Shown: positions 27,317 through 35,476 of the stretch, one piece after another
Layout: each line of letters starts with the position of its first letter
How positions within the stretch are numbered: position 1 is the stretch's first letter
Notes under the pieces: generated by a model
Told to the model about the DNA's origin: nothing
Database searches by the model: none
Seen by the model: the letters and a program-made list of their open reading frames with translations, nothing else
Program-made: the position numbers and the translations under genes
Source: an uncultured Eubacteriales bacterium
Lineage (GTDB): Bacteria; Bacillota; Clostridia; Christensenellales; Aristaeellaceae
Direction of reading: 5' to 3'
Assembly (NCBI GenBank): GCA_900318145.1
Contig: ONJM01000001.1
Coordinates: 248,001-312,000 of the forward strand
DNA length: 64,000 bases

Positions 27317-29319
27317 AGGCGCCCTACAGCGCGTCCGGAGACCAGCCGCAGGCGATTGAGGCACTGGCGGCCGGGGTCAAAGCCGGCCTGAAGGACCAGA
27401 TCCTGCTGGGCGTTACGGGCAGCGGCAAAACCTTCACGATGGCGTCCGTCATCGAAAAGGTGCAGAAACCCACGCTGGTGATTGCCCACAACAAGACGCT
27501 GGCAGCGCAGCTGTGCAGCGAACTGCGGGCGTTTTTCCCGGACAGCCGGGTGGAATATTTCGTTTCCTACTATGATTATTATCAGCCGGAGGCCTACATC
27601 GCTTCCTCCGATACCTATATCGAGAAGGACGCGTCCGTAAACGATGAAATCGACCGGCTGCGCCATTCCGCCACAGCGGCCCTGCGGGAGAGGAAGGACG
27701 TCATCATTGTGGCTTCCGTCAGCTGCATCTATTCCATGGGGGATCCGAGCGAATACGAGGGACAGATGCTCAGCCTGCGCCCCGGGATGGAGTATCCGCG
27801 GCAGCGGCTGCTGCGGGACCTGATCGACATTCAGTATGAGCGGAACGATACGGATTTTGAGCGGGGATCCTTCCGGGTCAGGGGCGACGTAATTGAGATT
27901 ATTCCCGCGGGAGAAAAGGAACACGCGATCCGCGTGGAGATGTTCGGGGACGAGATTGAGCGCATCGCGCAGATCGACGCGGTGAACGGCCACGTACTGG
28001 CGACGCTGGAGCACGCGGCCCTGTTTCCTGCCACCCACTACGCGACGGATCCCGCCCGCATGGAGGAGCATATCGGAGAGATTGAGCGGGACCTGCAGGA
28101 ACGGATCGCGGAATTCGAGGCGGAGGGGAAGCTGCTGGAAGCACAGCGGATTGCCCAGCGGACCCGTTATGATATTGAAATGATGCGGGAGATCGGCTAC
28201 TGCCAGGGAATTGAAAACTATTCCCGGTATTTTGACGGACGGAAACCCGGAGACGCGCCTTACACACTTCTGGATTATTTCCCGGGGGAATTCCTGGTGA
28301 TGATCGACGAGAGCCATGTAACGGTGCCCCAGATCCGGGCAATGTACAACGGGGACCGGGCACGGAAGGAAATGCTGGTGAATTACGGATTCCGGCTGCC
28401 TTCCGCCTTTGACAACCGGCCGCTGCTGTTTGAGGAATTCGAAAGCCGGATCGGCCAGACCATTTTTGTCTCCGCTACGCCGGGGCCGTATGAGCGGGAA
28501 CGCGCGCAGCAGACCGTTGAACAGATTATCCGGCCGACGGGACTGCTTGATCCGAAGGTGATCCTGCGGAAAGCGACCGGGCAGGTGGACGACCTGGTGG
28601 GCGAGATCCGCAGCGTTACGGAAAAAGGCGAGAGGGTCCTGGTGACCACCCTGACGAAGCGCATGGCGGAAAGCCTGACAGATTATCTGAAGGAGCTTGA
28701 GATCCGGGTGCGCTACCTGCACAGCGATATCCAGACCATGGAACGGATGGAGCTGCTGCGGGACCTGCGGCTGGGCGAATATGACGTGCTGGTGGGCATC
28801 AACCTGCTGCGGGAAGGACTGGACCTGCCGGAGGTCGCGCTGGTGGCGATCCTGGACGCGGACAAGGAAGGATTCCTGCGCAGCGAAACCTCGCTGGTGC
28901 AGACGATCGGCCGCGCGGCGCGGAACGCGGACGGACGGGTCATCCTCTACGGGGATACGCTGACGGACAGCATGGCCCGGGCGATGTCGGAAACGAACCG
29001 GAGGCGGGCGCTGCAGGAAGCGTACAACCGGGAACACGGCATTACACCGGAAACAATCCGGAACGCGATCCACTCCGTACTGGAGGTGACCCGGAAGGTG
29101 GAGGAAGCCGTTCCGGAAACGCTGAACGAAGATGAACGGAACGCGCTGATGCGCCAGATTGAGGATGAGATGATCGGCGCCGCGAAGGAGCTGGAGTTCG
29201 AACGGGCGGCGCAGCTGCGCGACCAGCTGCTGAAGCTCCGGGGAGAAGCACCGATGAAGGACGATATGCAGCAGAGGAGACACAGGAGAAGGGAGAGGAC
29301 CAGAAAAAGTGAGCACTGA
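27298..29319 (+). CDS. uvrB: Excinuclease ABC subunit B
   Basis: A 673-residue DNA repair helicase. Walker A is [10 protein letters not shown] (about 38-47), the beta-hairpin region is [11 protein letters not shown] (about 92-102) and DESH is the DEAD-like box. The C-terminal half carries the second helicase lobe ([16 protein letters not shown]), and the UVR coiled-coil that contacts UvrC lies near residues 625-655 ([17 protein letters not shown]). It verifies damage delivered by UvrA. uvrA is not downstream; membrane and small protein genes follow instead. The 3' end overlaps the next small gene by 11 bases. Confidence 0.97.
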   Translation: MDQFVLKAPYSASGDQPQAIEALAAGVKAGLKDQILLGVTGSGKTFTMASVIEKVQKPTLVIAHNKTLAAQLCSELRAFFPDSRVEYFVSYYDYYQPEAYIASSDTYIEKDASVNDEIDRLRHSATAALRERKDVIIVASVSCIYSMGDPSEYEGQMLSLRPGMEYPRQRLLRDLIDIQYERNDTDFERGSFRVRGDVIEIIPAGEKEHAIRVEMFGDEIERIAQIDAVNGHVLATLEHAALFPATHYATDPARMEEHIGEIERDLQERIAEFEAEGKLLEAQRIAQRTRYDIEMMREIGYCQGIENYSRYFDGRKPGDAPYTLLDYFPGEFLVMIDESHVTVPQIRAMYNGDRARKEMLVNYGFRLPSAFDNRPLLFEEFESRIGQTIFVSATPGPYERERAQQTVEQIIRPTGLLDPKVILRKATGQVDDLVGEIRSVTEKGERVLVTTLTKRMAESLTDYLKELEIRVRYLHSDIQTMERMELLRDLRLGEYDVLVGINLLREGLDLPEVALVAILDADKEGFLRSETSLVQTIGRAARNADGRVILYGDTLTDSMARAMSETNRRRALQEAYNREHGITPETIRNAIHSVLEVTRKVEEAVPETLNEDERNALMRQIEDEMIGAAKELEFERAAQLRDQLLKLRGEAPMKDDMQQRRHRRRERTRKSEH

Positions 29320-29470
29320 AGCAGGAAGAAAACAAGGCCGCGGTATCTATTTTCTGCCGCTGCTGGCAGCCGCTCCCATTATCGCGGCAATGGCGGCCGC
29401 GGTGATCAGGTTCTGGCCGGAAGTACACAAGCTGCTGAATATTATGATCAAGCTGGTGGTGAGAGCATGA
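29309..29470 (+). CDS. Small single-pass membrane protein (53 aa), unknown function
   Basis: GTG start at 29309 with GGGAGAGGA upstream; stop at 29468-29470. The product has a basic polar N-terminus ([11 protein letters not shown]), one hydrophobic segment ([20 protein letters not shown], about residues 13-32) and an amphipathic basic tail. It overlaps the uvrB stop by 11 bases and its own stop overlaps the next ATG (ATGA), which strongly supports translation. No family is recognised. It may work with the larger membrane protein that follows. Confidence 0.7.
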   Translation: MSTEAGRKQGRGIYFLPLLAAAPIIAAMAAAVIRFWPEVHKLLNIMIKLVVRA

Positions 29471-30336
29471 GCGCAAAGAAGGCCGGAAGGGCTTTTCTGC
29501 CTGAAAGGGGACTGACGTGGATTGCCGCTTTCCTGCTTACGGCGCTGCTGACGGTTTTTCTGCTGAGCGCATTTGCCGTGCAGGCAATGACTTCCGCCAG
29601 GCTGCATCTTCAGTCGGCAACCAGCAGCGGCGTCGTGAATGGCCAGGTCGATTCCATCCGGGAATATATTGACCTGCTGGCGAAGGAATATGATTTCTCC
29701 GCGGAAGAAGTGAAAGCAACCGTCAGCAGGGATGAACTGGAAGCTTACAACCGGAGCGCCGCGGAATGGCTGACCAGGCTCCTGACAGAGGGACAATCCG
29801 AAGCAGTGCCAAGATGGTATTCCGCGGATCTGGAAAACGCCGTGTATTCCGCAATGAGCGGACAGAAAGCGGAGGACGCGAATACTGTTGTTACGGAACT
29901 GTCGCGGAAAATTGACCGGATGGTTTTTCCGCTGCGGGAAACGGTGCTTGCCACCGGACTGAATATCGCGAACAGCAAAGCGGATCTGCCGGGCATTATC
30001 CGGACCGTGCGGAAGCTTCCGCTGCTGGGACTGGGACTGAGCTTCCTGGCGGCCGGAATGATCGCGCTGCTGATGGGGCGGGAAATCACCAGGAGTATGA
30101 AGTATTACGGAACGGCGCTGGCGGGAACCGGATTCACGGTCATTGCCGCGTGGATTGTTATCCTGTTCCTTCGGCTGAATACGGAAGCGGCGGAAGCCTC
30201 TGCCGTACTTGGACAGGAAATCGGCTCAATGGCAGGTATTCTCGCGCTGGAAAGCGGCATCGTAACGCTGTTTCTGCTGGCAGGCGGATACCTTTGCCTG
30301 CACCTGTACAGGAAAAAGAAATGGGAAAAAGCATGA
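29467..30336 (+). CDS. Membrane protein with extracytoplasmic helical domain, unknown function
   Basis: A 289-residue protein. The first helix is about residues 17-40; a soluble, mostly helical stretch of about 130 residues (45-175, probably outside) is followed by three more helices (about 182-205, 212-235, 255-280) and a basic end, YRKKKWEKA. No family is recognised. The start overlaps the preceding small gene and the end overlaps the phosphoesterase ATG (ATGA). The topology, with one helix, a large loop and then three helices, resembles sensor or regulator proteins of the envelope, but no motif supports a named role. Confidence 0.75.
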   Translation: MSAKKAGRAFLPERGLTWIAAFLLTALLTVFLLSAFAVQAMTSARLHLQSATSSGVVNGQVDSIREYIDLLAKEYDFSAEEVKATVSRDELEAYNRSAAEWLTRLLTEGQSEAVPRWYSADLENAVYSAMSGQKAEDANTVVTELSRKIDRMVFPLRETVLATGLNIANSKADLPGIIRTVRKLPLLGLGLSFLAAGMIALLMGREITRSMKYYGTALAGTGFTVIAAWIVILFLRLNTEAAEASAVLGQEIGSMAGILALESGIVTLFLLAGGYLCLHLYRKKKWEKA

Positions 30337-31058
30337 AACGGGAGATTACACAGCATAAAATACAGTCCTGCCTCATTCCGGAGAAGCTGCGGCTGGCGGT
30401 CGCGCCGGACATTCACAGCTCGCCGTATGAGGATGTACTGGACATTTTCGCTCAGTGCGACGCGGTGCTGATTCCAGGGGATCTTGTGGACCGGCACAGG
30501 CGGGACAACCGGAATGCAATCCGGTTTCTGCAGGAGGTTCCTGAAATCGTACCGGTATTTTATTCACTGGGAAACCATGAGGTGAAATACAGGCACGCGG
30601 ATGAATGGCTGGAACGGGTGCGGGAAAGCCGCGCGATCCTGCTGGATAACGAAAGCCGCGTTTTCCGCGGCATCCGGCTGGGGGGACTGAGCAGCCGGCG
30701 GAAGGGCCCGCCGGACACGGATTTTCTGGACCGGTTTGAAAAGGAAGACGGATTCAGGATTCTGCTGTGCCATCATCCGGAGGTTTACCGGGATTATGTA
30801 CGCGGAAGGGATATTGACTTTACCCTGTGCGGACACGCCCACGGCGGACAGATCCAGATCCGCGGCCAAGGGCTGTATTCGCCCGGGCAGGGGCTGTTTC
30901 CGAAACTGACCCACGGACTGCACGACGGCGGGAGAATGCTGATTTCCCGCGGGATGACAAACGGCGCCAAACCGCGGATTCCGCGGATCGGCAATCCGTG
31001 CGAACTGATACTGCTTGAGCTTGAACCGGAAAAAGGAGAAAAGGGCAATGAATCCTGA
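30333..31058 (+). CDS. Calcineurin-like metallophosphoesterase (YkuE/YaeI-like)
   Basis: About 241 residues from ATG 30333, which overlaps the previous stop; ATG 30321 is an alternative. The dimetal motifs appear in order: VAPDIHSS, IPGDLVDRH, SLGNHEVKY, LCHHPEVY and LCGHAHGGQIQ. The closest known relatives cleave phosphodiesters and often act at the membrane, although no membrane segment or signal peptide is seen here. Substrate is unknown. The coupled membrane gene upstream could be the functional partner. Confidence 0.87.
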   Translation: MKREITQHKIQSCLIPEKLRLAVAPDIHSSPYEDVLDIFAQCDAVLIPGDLVDRHRRDNRNAIRFLQEVPEIVPVFYSLGNHEVKYRHADEWLERVRESRAILLDNESRVFRGIRLGGLSSRRKGPPDTDFLDRFEKEDGFRILLCHHPEVYRDYVRGRDIDFTLCGHAHGGQIQIRGQGLYSPGQGLFPKLTHGLHDGGRMLISRGMTNGAKPRIPRIGNPCELILLELEPEKGEKGNES

Positions 31059-31209
31059 GGATCTGAAAATGCTGATGGACTGGTTTGAAAAGAACAAGGA
31101 CCACAAACTGAATTTTCTTGAAAAGGAAGCAATCAAACTTGCGGTCCGGAAGGCCAATACGGTCGGAGACCTGCTGCAGACGGCGCTGGATCTGCTGAAG
31201 AGAGGCTGA
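31048..31209 (+). CDS. Small soluble helical protein (53 aa), unknown function
   Basis: Starts at ATG 31048 behind AAAAGGAG and overlaps the phosphoesterase stop by 11 bases. The sequence (MNPEDLKMLMDWFEKNKDHK.., ending LLQTALDLLKRG) is charged and predicted to be all helix, with no membrane segment. The longer open frame from 31015 begins inside the phosphoesterase and has no site. No family is recognised. It is the last gene of the rnz-uvrB run. Confidence 0.65.
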   Translation: MNPEDLKMLMDWFEKNKDHKLNFLEKEAIKLAVRKANTVGDLLQTALDLLKRG

Positions 31210-31238
31210 GCGGCGGAACGTATGGTGTTCAGGGCATA

Positions 31239-31275
31239 AAAAACAGGCGGGCGCTTCGCGCACCCGCCTGTTTTC
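31239..31275. terminator. Bidirectional terminator between the uvrB operon and rplL
   Basis: ACAGGCGGG (31243-31251) pairs with CCCGCCTGT (31263-31271) with a GC-rich inner loop. It is flanked by A-rich and T-rich runs and serves both converging transcripts. Confidence 0.88.
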
Positions 31276-31285
31276 CGTAAAAATC

Positions 31286-31657
31286 TTATTTGATTTCGAC
31301 AGTGGCACCGACAGCCTTGAACTGCTCGGCGATCTTTTCGGCTTCTTCCTTGGAGACGCCTTCCTTGATGGTCTTGGGAGCGGATTCAACGATATCCTTG
31401 GCTTCCTTCAGGCCCAGGCCGGAAACGACTTCACGGACAACCTTGATAACCTTGATCTTTTCAGAACCGGTTTCCTTCAGCACGACATCGAACTCGGTCT
31501 TCTCTTCAACTTCGGCAGCAGCAGCGCCCGCAGCGGGGCCGCCGGCGACGGCGATCGCGCCGGTCACGCCGAACTTTTCCTTCATGGCATCAACCAGTTC
31601 CTTAACCTGCAGCAGGGTCATGGACTCTACAGCGTCGAGAATCTCCTGAATATTCAT
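31286..31657 (-). CDS. rplL: 50S ribosomal protein L7/L12
   Basis: A 123-residue acidic stalk protein. It has the N-terminal dimerisation region (1-35), an Ala/Gly-rich hinge ([14 protein letters not shown]) and a C-terminal factor-binding domain ([20 protein letters not shown]). Several copies bind L10 and recruit translation GTPases. GGAGG lies before the ATG, and the gene follows rplJ by 58 bases. The transcript ends at the shared hairpin rather than running into rpoB, which is unusual. Confidence 0.98.
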   Translation of the reverse strand: MNIQEILDAVESMTLLQVKELVDAMKEKFGVTGAIAVAGGPAAGAAAAEVEEKTEFDVVLKETGSEKIKVIKVVREVVSGLGLKEAKDIVESAPKTIKEGVSKEEAEKIAEQFKAVGATVEIK

Positions 31658-31715
31658 TCTATAATTCCTCCATATTTTATGTGTTGTTTACGCAGCCGTC
31701 AGGCCGCTGTTCGGG

Positions 31716-32216
31716 TCAGGCGGCTTCCTTCTTCTCGGCGATCTGCTCGAGAACGGAAACCAGCGCGGAGACGGGGGAGACCAGACAGCCGACCATGGTG
31801 GCCAGCAGTTCCTCCCGGCTGGGAGTGGCGGCCAGTTCCTTGACGGCGGCGACATCCATGACCTCGGTGCCCATGAGACCGCCCTTGATTTCAAGGGAAG
31901 TCAGCTTGTTCTTGTCGATAAAGTTCGCGATAATCTTCGGCGCGGAAGTAACGTCCTTCTCACCGAAAACGAAAGCGTTGGGGCCTTCCAGCAGATTGTC
32001 CAGCCCTTCGATCTTCAGCTCCTGCAGAGCGCGGAGAACCAGGCGGTTCTTCAGCACGCAGTAATGCACGTCATTCTCACGGCACTGCTTGCGCAGAGCG
32101 GTGACCTGTTCCACCGTCAGTCCGCTGTAGGAGCAGACCACCATGGATTCGGCATTCTTCAGCTTCTCAACGATATCGGCAACGACCTGCTTTTTCAGTT
32201 CGAGATTGCTGCTCAT
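31716..32216 (-). CDS. rplJ: 50S ribosomal protein L10
   Basis: A 166-residue protein starting at ATG 32216 (MSSNLELKKQVVADIVEKL), nine bases after AGGAGG; the open frame runs further upstream through the leader but is not coding. The N-terminal domain binds 23S rRNA and the C-terminal helix, ending in VSVLEQIAEKKEAA, binds L7/L12. Expression is likely autoregulated through the leader described separately. rplK and rplA are not upstream. Confidence 0.97.
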   Translation of the reverse strand: MSSNLELKKQVVADIVEKLKNAESMVVCSYSGLTVEQVTALRKQCRENDVHYCVLKNRLVLRALQELKIEGLDNLLEGPNAFVFGEKDVTSAPKIIANFIDKNKLTSLEIKGGLMGTEVMDVAAVKELAATPSREELLATMVGCLVSPVSALVSVLEQIAEKKEAA

Positions 32217-32375
32217 TGTTCCAGTTGCACCTCCTGCCCGGTTCAGAATAAAGAAACCCTTGCGTGCAGGCGCAAGGGAATAAATACACAATTCACTTAC
32301 ACCTCGGCAGGCGGGAAAACCCTTTAAACCGCTTGGCGGTACCGGCTGTCTACGGCACGGCTTCTTCGAAACCGA
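32217..32375 (-). ncRNA. Ribosomal protein L10 leader (autoregulatory 5' UTR)
   Basis: About 160 bases of untranslated leader lie between the rplJ promoter and the start codon. On the minus strand it contains GGTACCGCCAAGCGG and the conserved CTGCCGAGG core typical of the L10 leader family. A hairpin, CCCTTGCG..CGCAAGGG (32257-32278), followed by TTTCTTTA could act as an attenuator. L10(L12)4 binding to such leaders is known to repress its own operon. Confidence 0.75.
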
Positions 32376-32380
32376 AAGGA

Positions 32381-32409
32381 ATTTTAACACAGGGAAGCTA
32401 TTTTGTCAA
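32381..32409 (-). promoter_or_regulatory. Strong promoter of rplJL
   Basis: Minus-strand TTGACA (32404-32409), a 17-base spacer and TAAAAT (32381-32386). Confidence 0.85.
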
Positions 32410-32506
32410 TTGCTGTTTCACCTGCAAAATAATAAAAACACGCTGTTTTCATGATCTTTAAAACAGATAAAAATAAAGAAAGAGTTACAAAATGTTAAAA
32501 AATAAG

Positions 32507-32535
32507 TTGACATTGAAATATATCCGTAATAAAAT
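32507..32535 (+). promoter_or_regulatory. Strong promoter of the SH3/peptidoglycan-binding protein gene
   Basis: TTGACA (32507-32512), a 17-base spacer and TAAAAT (32530-32535), 36 bases before the ATG. The boxes match those of the divergent rplJ promoter, and the AT-rich stretch 32400-32540 between them looks like a shared UP-type region. Confidence 0.85.
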
Positions 32536-32571
32536 TATTCTGAATCGTCAGGAAAAGGAGGGCGTTTCCGC

Positions 32572-34029
32572 ATGAAGAACATCAGAAAAATACATGTGTT
32601 ATTTGTGCTTACGCTGGTTTTCTGCCTGATTCCGATATGCTTCGCACTGGCGCAGACCGGCACGGTTACAGCATCCTCCCTGAACGTCCGGGCCGGGACA
32701 TCCACGGAAAGCAATGTTGTAGGCGTCCTGCGGCAGGGAGACAGGGTCACCATCAAGGAATCGAGCGGCAGCTGGTATAAGGTCAGCTGCAACGGTAAAG
32801 TTGGATACGTCGCAAAGAAATACATTTCTCTTTCGTCTTCGGGCGGCTCATCGTCATCCTCCGGCAGCAGTTCCGGAAGTTCCGGCGGAACCTGCGGACT
32901 CGGGGACAAAGGCGACGCGGTGCGGAATGTGCAGCGGCGGCTGATCGCCCTGGGATACCTGAGCGGCAGCGCGGATGGCTCCTACGGCAACATGACAAAG
33001 AACGCCGTCATCGCGTTTCAGCAAAGGAACGGCCTGAGCGCAACAGGAAGGGTGAATTCCAGCACGCTGAGCAAACTGAACAGCTCAGGCGCGAAGAGGG
33101 CTTCATCCGGCAGCTCTTCCTCCGGCGGCAGTTCGGACGGAACCTGCGGGCCCGGAGACAACGGCGCATCGGTGCGGAATGTGCAGCGGCGGCTGATTGC
33201 TCTGGGATACCTGAGCGGCAGCGCGGACGGCTCCTACGGCAACATGACCAAAAACGCCGTCATCGCGTTTCAGCAAAGGAACGGCCTGAGCGCCACCGGA
33301 CGGGTGAATTCCAGCACGCTGAGCAAGCTGAACAGCTCAGGCGCGAAGAGGGCTTCATCCGGCAGCAGCGGTTCCGGCAGTTCGGACGGAACCTGCGGCC
33401 CCGGGGACAAGGGCGACGCGGTGCGGAAAGTACAGCGGCGGCTGATTGCCCTGGGATACCTGCGCGGGAGCGCGGACGGCGATTACGGCAACAATACAAA
33501 GAACGCCGTGAAAGCATTCCAGAGCAGGAACGGCCTGAGCGCCACCGGACGGGTGAATTCCAGCACGCTGAGCAAGCTGAACAGCTCCGGCGCGAAGAAG
33601 GCGGCTTCCACCTCCACAAACTACAACGGGACGGAACGGCTGGACTGGTTCCACGGCGGAAGCAGCAAGATTCCCAAAGGCGCCACTTTCAAAGTGAAGG
33701 ACATCCGCACCGGAAAAATCTTCACGGTGAAGCGCTGGAGCGGCTACAACCATATTGACGCGGAGCCGCTGACCCGGTCGGACACGAATACAATGAAGAG
33801 TATTTACGGCCACTGGAGCTGGCGGAGGAGACCCGTGCTGGTGAAGTACAACGGCCATGTATACGCGGCCTCCATGAACGGCATGCCCCACGGAACGTCC
33901 ACAATCAGCGGAAACGGATTCGACGGGCATTTCTGCATTCACTTCTACGGAAGCAAGACTCACGGATCAGGGCTGGTGGATTCCGAACACCAGAACTGCG
34001 TCGCGACCGCGATGAATTATTCCTGGTGA
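32572..34029 (+). CDS. Secreted cell-wall protein: SH3 domain, three peptidoglycan-binding repeats and a conserved C-terminal domain
   Basis: A 485-residue protein with a signal peptide (about 1-28). A bacterial SH3 domain spans about 30-87 (ASSLNVRAGTSTESNVVG). Three PG_binding_1 modules follow, each about 83 residues (VQRRLIALGYLSGSADGSYG), joined by Ser/Gly linkers. The C-terminal domain (about 350-485) has a dense set of conserved-looking residues: GYNHIDAEPL, ASMNGMPHG, GHFCIHF, SKTHG and EHQNCV. I do not recognise a named enzyme in it, but the His/Cys/Asp pattern suggests a hydrolase or binding pocket. It is monocistronic, with its own promoter and terminator. Confidence 0.85.
   Translation: MKNIRKIHVLFVLTLVFCLIPICFALAQTGTVTASSLNVRAGTSTESNVVGVLRQGDRVTIKESSGSWYKVSCNGKVGYVAKKYISLSSSGGSSSSSGSSSGSSGGTCGLGDKGDAVRNVQRRLIALGYLSGSADGSYGNMTKNAVIAFQQRNGLSATGRVNSSTLSKLNSSGAKRASSGSSSSGGSSDGTCGPGDNGASVRNVQRRLIALGYLSGSADGSYGNMTKNAVIAFQQRNGLSATGRVNSSTLSKLNSSGAKRASSGSSGSGSSDGTCGPGDKGDAVRKVQRRLIALGYLRGSADGDYGNNTKNAVKAFQSRNGLSATGRVNSSTLSKLNSSGAKKAASTSTNYNGTERLDWFHGGSSKIPKGATFKVKDIRTGKIFTVKRWSGYNHIDAEPLTRSDTNTMKSIYGHWSWRRRPVLVKYNGHVYAASMNGMPHGTSTISGNGFDGHFCIHFYGSKTHGSGLVDSEHQNCVATAMNYSW
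32889..33605 (+). repeat. Three tandem, nearly identical DNA repeats encoding peptidoglycan-binding modules
   Basis: Units begin near 32889, 33141 and 33390, giving periods of about 252 and 249 bases. The first two are almost identical over long stretches even at silent positions. The third carries more changes in its second half (for example GDYGNNTKNAVKAFQSRNG). Confidence 0.85.
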
Positions 34030-34100
34030 GGCAGCGGACGGCAGAAAGCCTCATCCGTCCGTGATGAAACCGCAATATCCGGATTCCCCAAAACTCACAG

Positions 34101-34127
34101 CCCGGGAGATATCCCGGGTTTTTTTGT
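34101..34127 (+). terminator. Terminator after the cell-wall protein gene
   Basis: CCCGGG AGATAT CCCGGG (34101-34118) followed by a run of seven T. Confidence 0.9.
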
Positions 34128-34155
34128 TTTACAAGACGACAAATTATGGTATAAT
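34128..34155 (+). promoter_or_regulatory. Promoter of hisS-aspS with extended -10 box
   Basis: TTTACA (34128-34133), a 16-base spacer and TATAAT (34150-34155) preceded by TGG, an extended -10. The leader to hisS is only about 35 bases, too short for a T-box. Confidence 0.75.
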
Positions 34156-34195
34156 TCATAAGTTATGAAAAGGAACCGGATCGAGGAGGATGACT

Positions 34196-35458
34196 ATGCT
34201 GACCCAGGCCCCCCGTGGAACAAAGGACGTTCTGCCGGCGGAAAGCTATCGCTGGCAGTATCTGGAAAGCAAAATGCGCGCCGCGGCCGCACTGGCGGGA
34301 TACCGCGAAGTGAGGACGCCGGTGTTTGAACATACGGAGCTTTTCCTGCGCGGCGTCGGCGATACCACCGATATTGTACAGAAGGAAATGTACACATTCA
34401 GAGACAAGGGTGACCGTTCGGTGACCCTGAAGCCGGAAGGAACGGCCGGCGCCGTACGGTGCTTCCTGGAGCACAACCTGTACGCCGACGCGCTGCCCTG
34501 CAAGATGTACTATCTGAACGCGCCGATTTTCCGCTACGAAAACCCGCAGAGCGGACGGCTCCGGGAGCATCATCAGTTCGGCGTGGAATGCTTCGGCGCG
34601 AAGGAAGCGACAGCCGACGCGGAGCTGATCCTGCTGGCCTACCGCCTGCTTCAGGATCTGGGGATCCGGAACCTGAGCGTGGAAATCAACAGTATCGGAT
34701 GCCCGAAATGCCGGCCTGTTTATCACGAGCGCCTGAAGGAGTTTCTTGGTTCGCGGATCGACAAAATGTGCGCGACCTGCCGGGAAAGGTTTGACCGGAA
34801 CCCGCTGCGCGTGCTGGACTGCAAGGAAAAGCAATGCCAGGAACTGACGGCCGACGCGCCGAATATGCTGGACCTGCTGTGCGACGAGTGCAGCGCGCAC
34901 TTCGGACAGCTGCAGGACTGCCTGCGCGGCGCGGGCATCCCGTTCCGGGTCAATCCACGGATCGTCCGCGGGCTGGACTATTATACCAAGACGGTGTTCG
35001 AACTGGTGACGGAAACGGCGGACGGAAAACTGACGGTCTGCGGCGGCGGCCGGTACGACAACCTGGTAGCGCAGATCGGGGAGCAGGATATTCCCGCCGT
35101 TGGCTTCGGCATGGGACTGGAGCGCGTGCTGATGCTCCTGGATTCGGAAGGAATTGAGATTCCGAAGCCCCGGCAGTACGACGTTTTTGTAACTTACATG
35201 GGCGAAAACCGTCCGCATGCCTTCGCACTGGTACAGGCAATGCGCAGGGAAGGCATCCGGGCGGATCTGGATCACTGCGGGCGAAGCCTGAAAGCCCAGT
35301 TCAAATTCGCAAACAAGACAGGCGCCCCACTGACGGCTGTCATCGGCGACGAGGAGGCCGCGTCCGGCAGCGTCAAGATCAAAAACATGGCGACCGGAGA
35401 GGAAACCACGGTACCTGTAAACGAAGCCTGCGGCAAAGTCCGCGCAATGATCGGATAA
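34196..35458 (+). CDS. hisS: Histidyl-tRNA synthetase
   Basis: A 420-residue class II synthetase. The start is ATG 34196, six bases after GAGGAGG; an ATG at 34190 touches that site. Motif 1 (GYREVRTPVFEHTELF), motif 2 (FRYENPQSGRLREHHQFG) and motif 3 (VGFGMGLERVLM) are present, as are the histidine-binding segments RGLDYYTKTVFE and CGGGRYDNL. The C-terminal anticodon-binding domain spans about 325-420. Length is normal. aspS follows after 18 bases, a common pair in Bacillota. Confidence 0.97.
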   Translation: MLTQAPRGTKDVLPAESYRWQYLESKMRAAAALAGYREVRTPVFEHTELFLRGVGDTTDIVQKEMYTFRDKGDRSVTLKPEGTAGAVRCFLEHNLYADALPCKMYYLNAPIFRYENPQSGRLREHHQFGVECFGAKEATADAELILLAYRLLQDLGIRNLSVEINSIGCPKCRPVYHERLKEFLGSRIDKMCATCRERFDRNPLRVLDCKEKQCQELTADAPNMLDLLCDECSAHFGQLQDCLRGAGIPFRVNPRIVRGLDYYTKTVFELVTETADGKLTVCGGGRYDNLVAQIGEQDIPAVGFGMGLERVLMLLDSEGIEIPKPRQYDVFVTYMGENRPHAFALVQAMRREGIRADLDHCGRSLKAQFKFANKTGAPLTAVIGDEEAASGSVKIKNMATGEETTVPVNEACGKVRAMIG

Positions 35459-35476
35459 AAGAAAGGATAGAGAACC

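Noticed and set aside
27274-29316. Minus-strand open frame of 680 codons opposite uvrB
   Set aside because: uvrB is full length with all motifs; the antisense frame has none.
32889-33605. CRISPR-like array
   Set aside because: Units are about 250 bases, in frame and code for peptidoglycan-binding modules; no short repeat-spacer pattern.
34128-34195. T-box riboswitch before hisS
   Set aside because: Only about 35 bases separate the promoter from the start codon, too short for a T-box.
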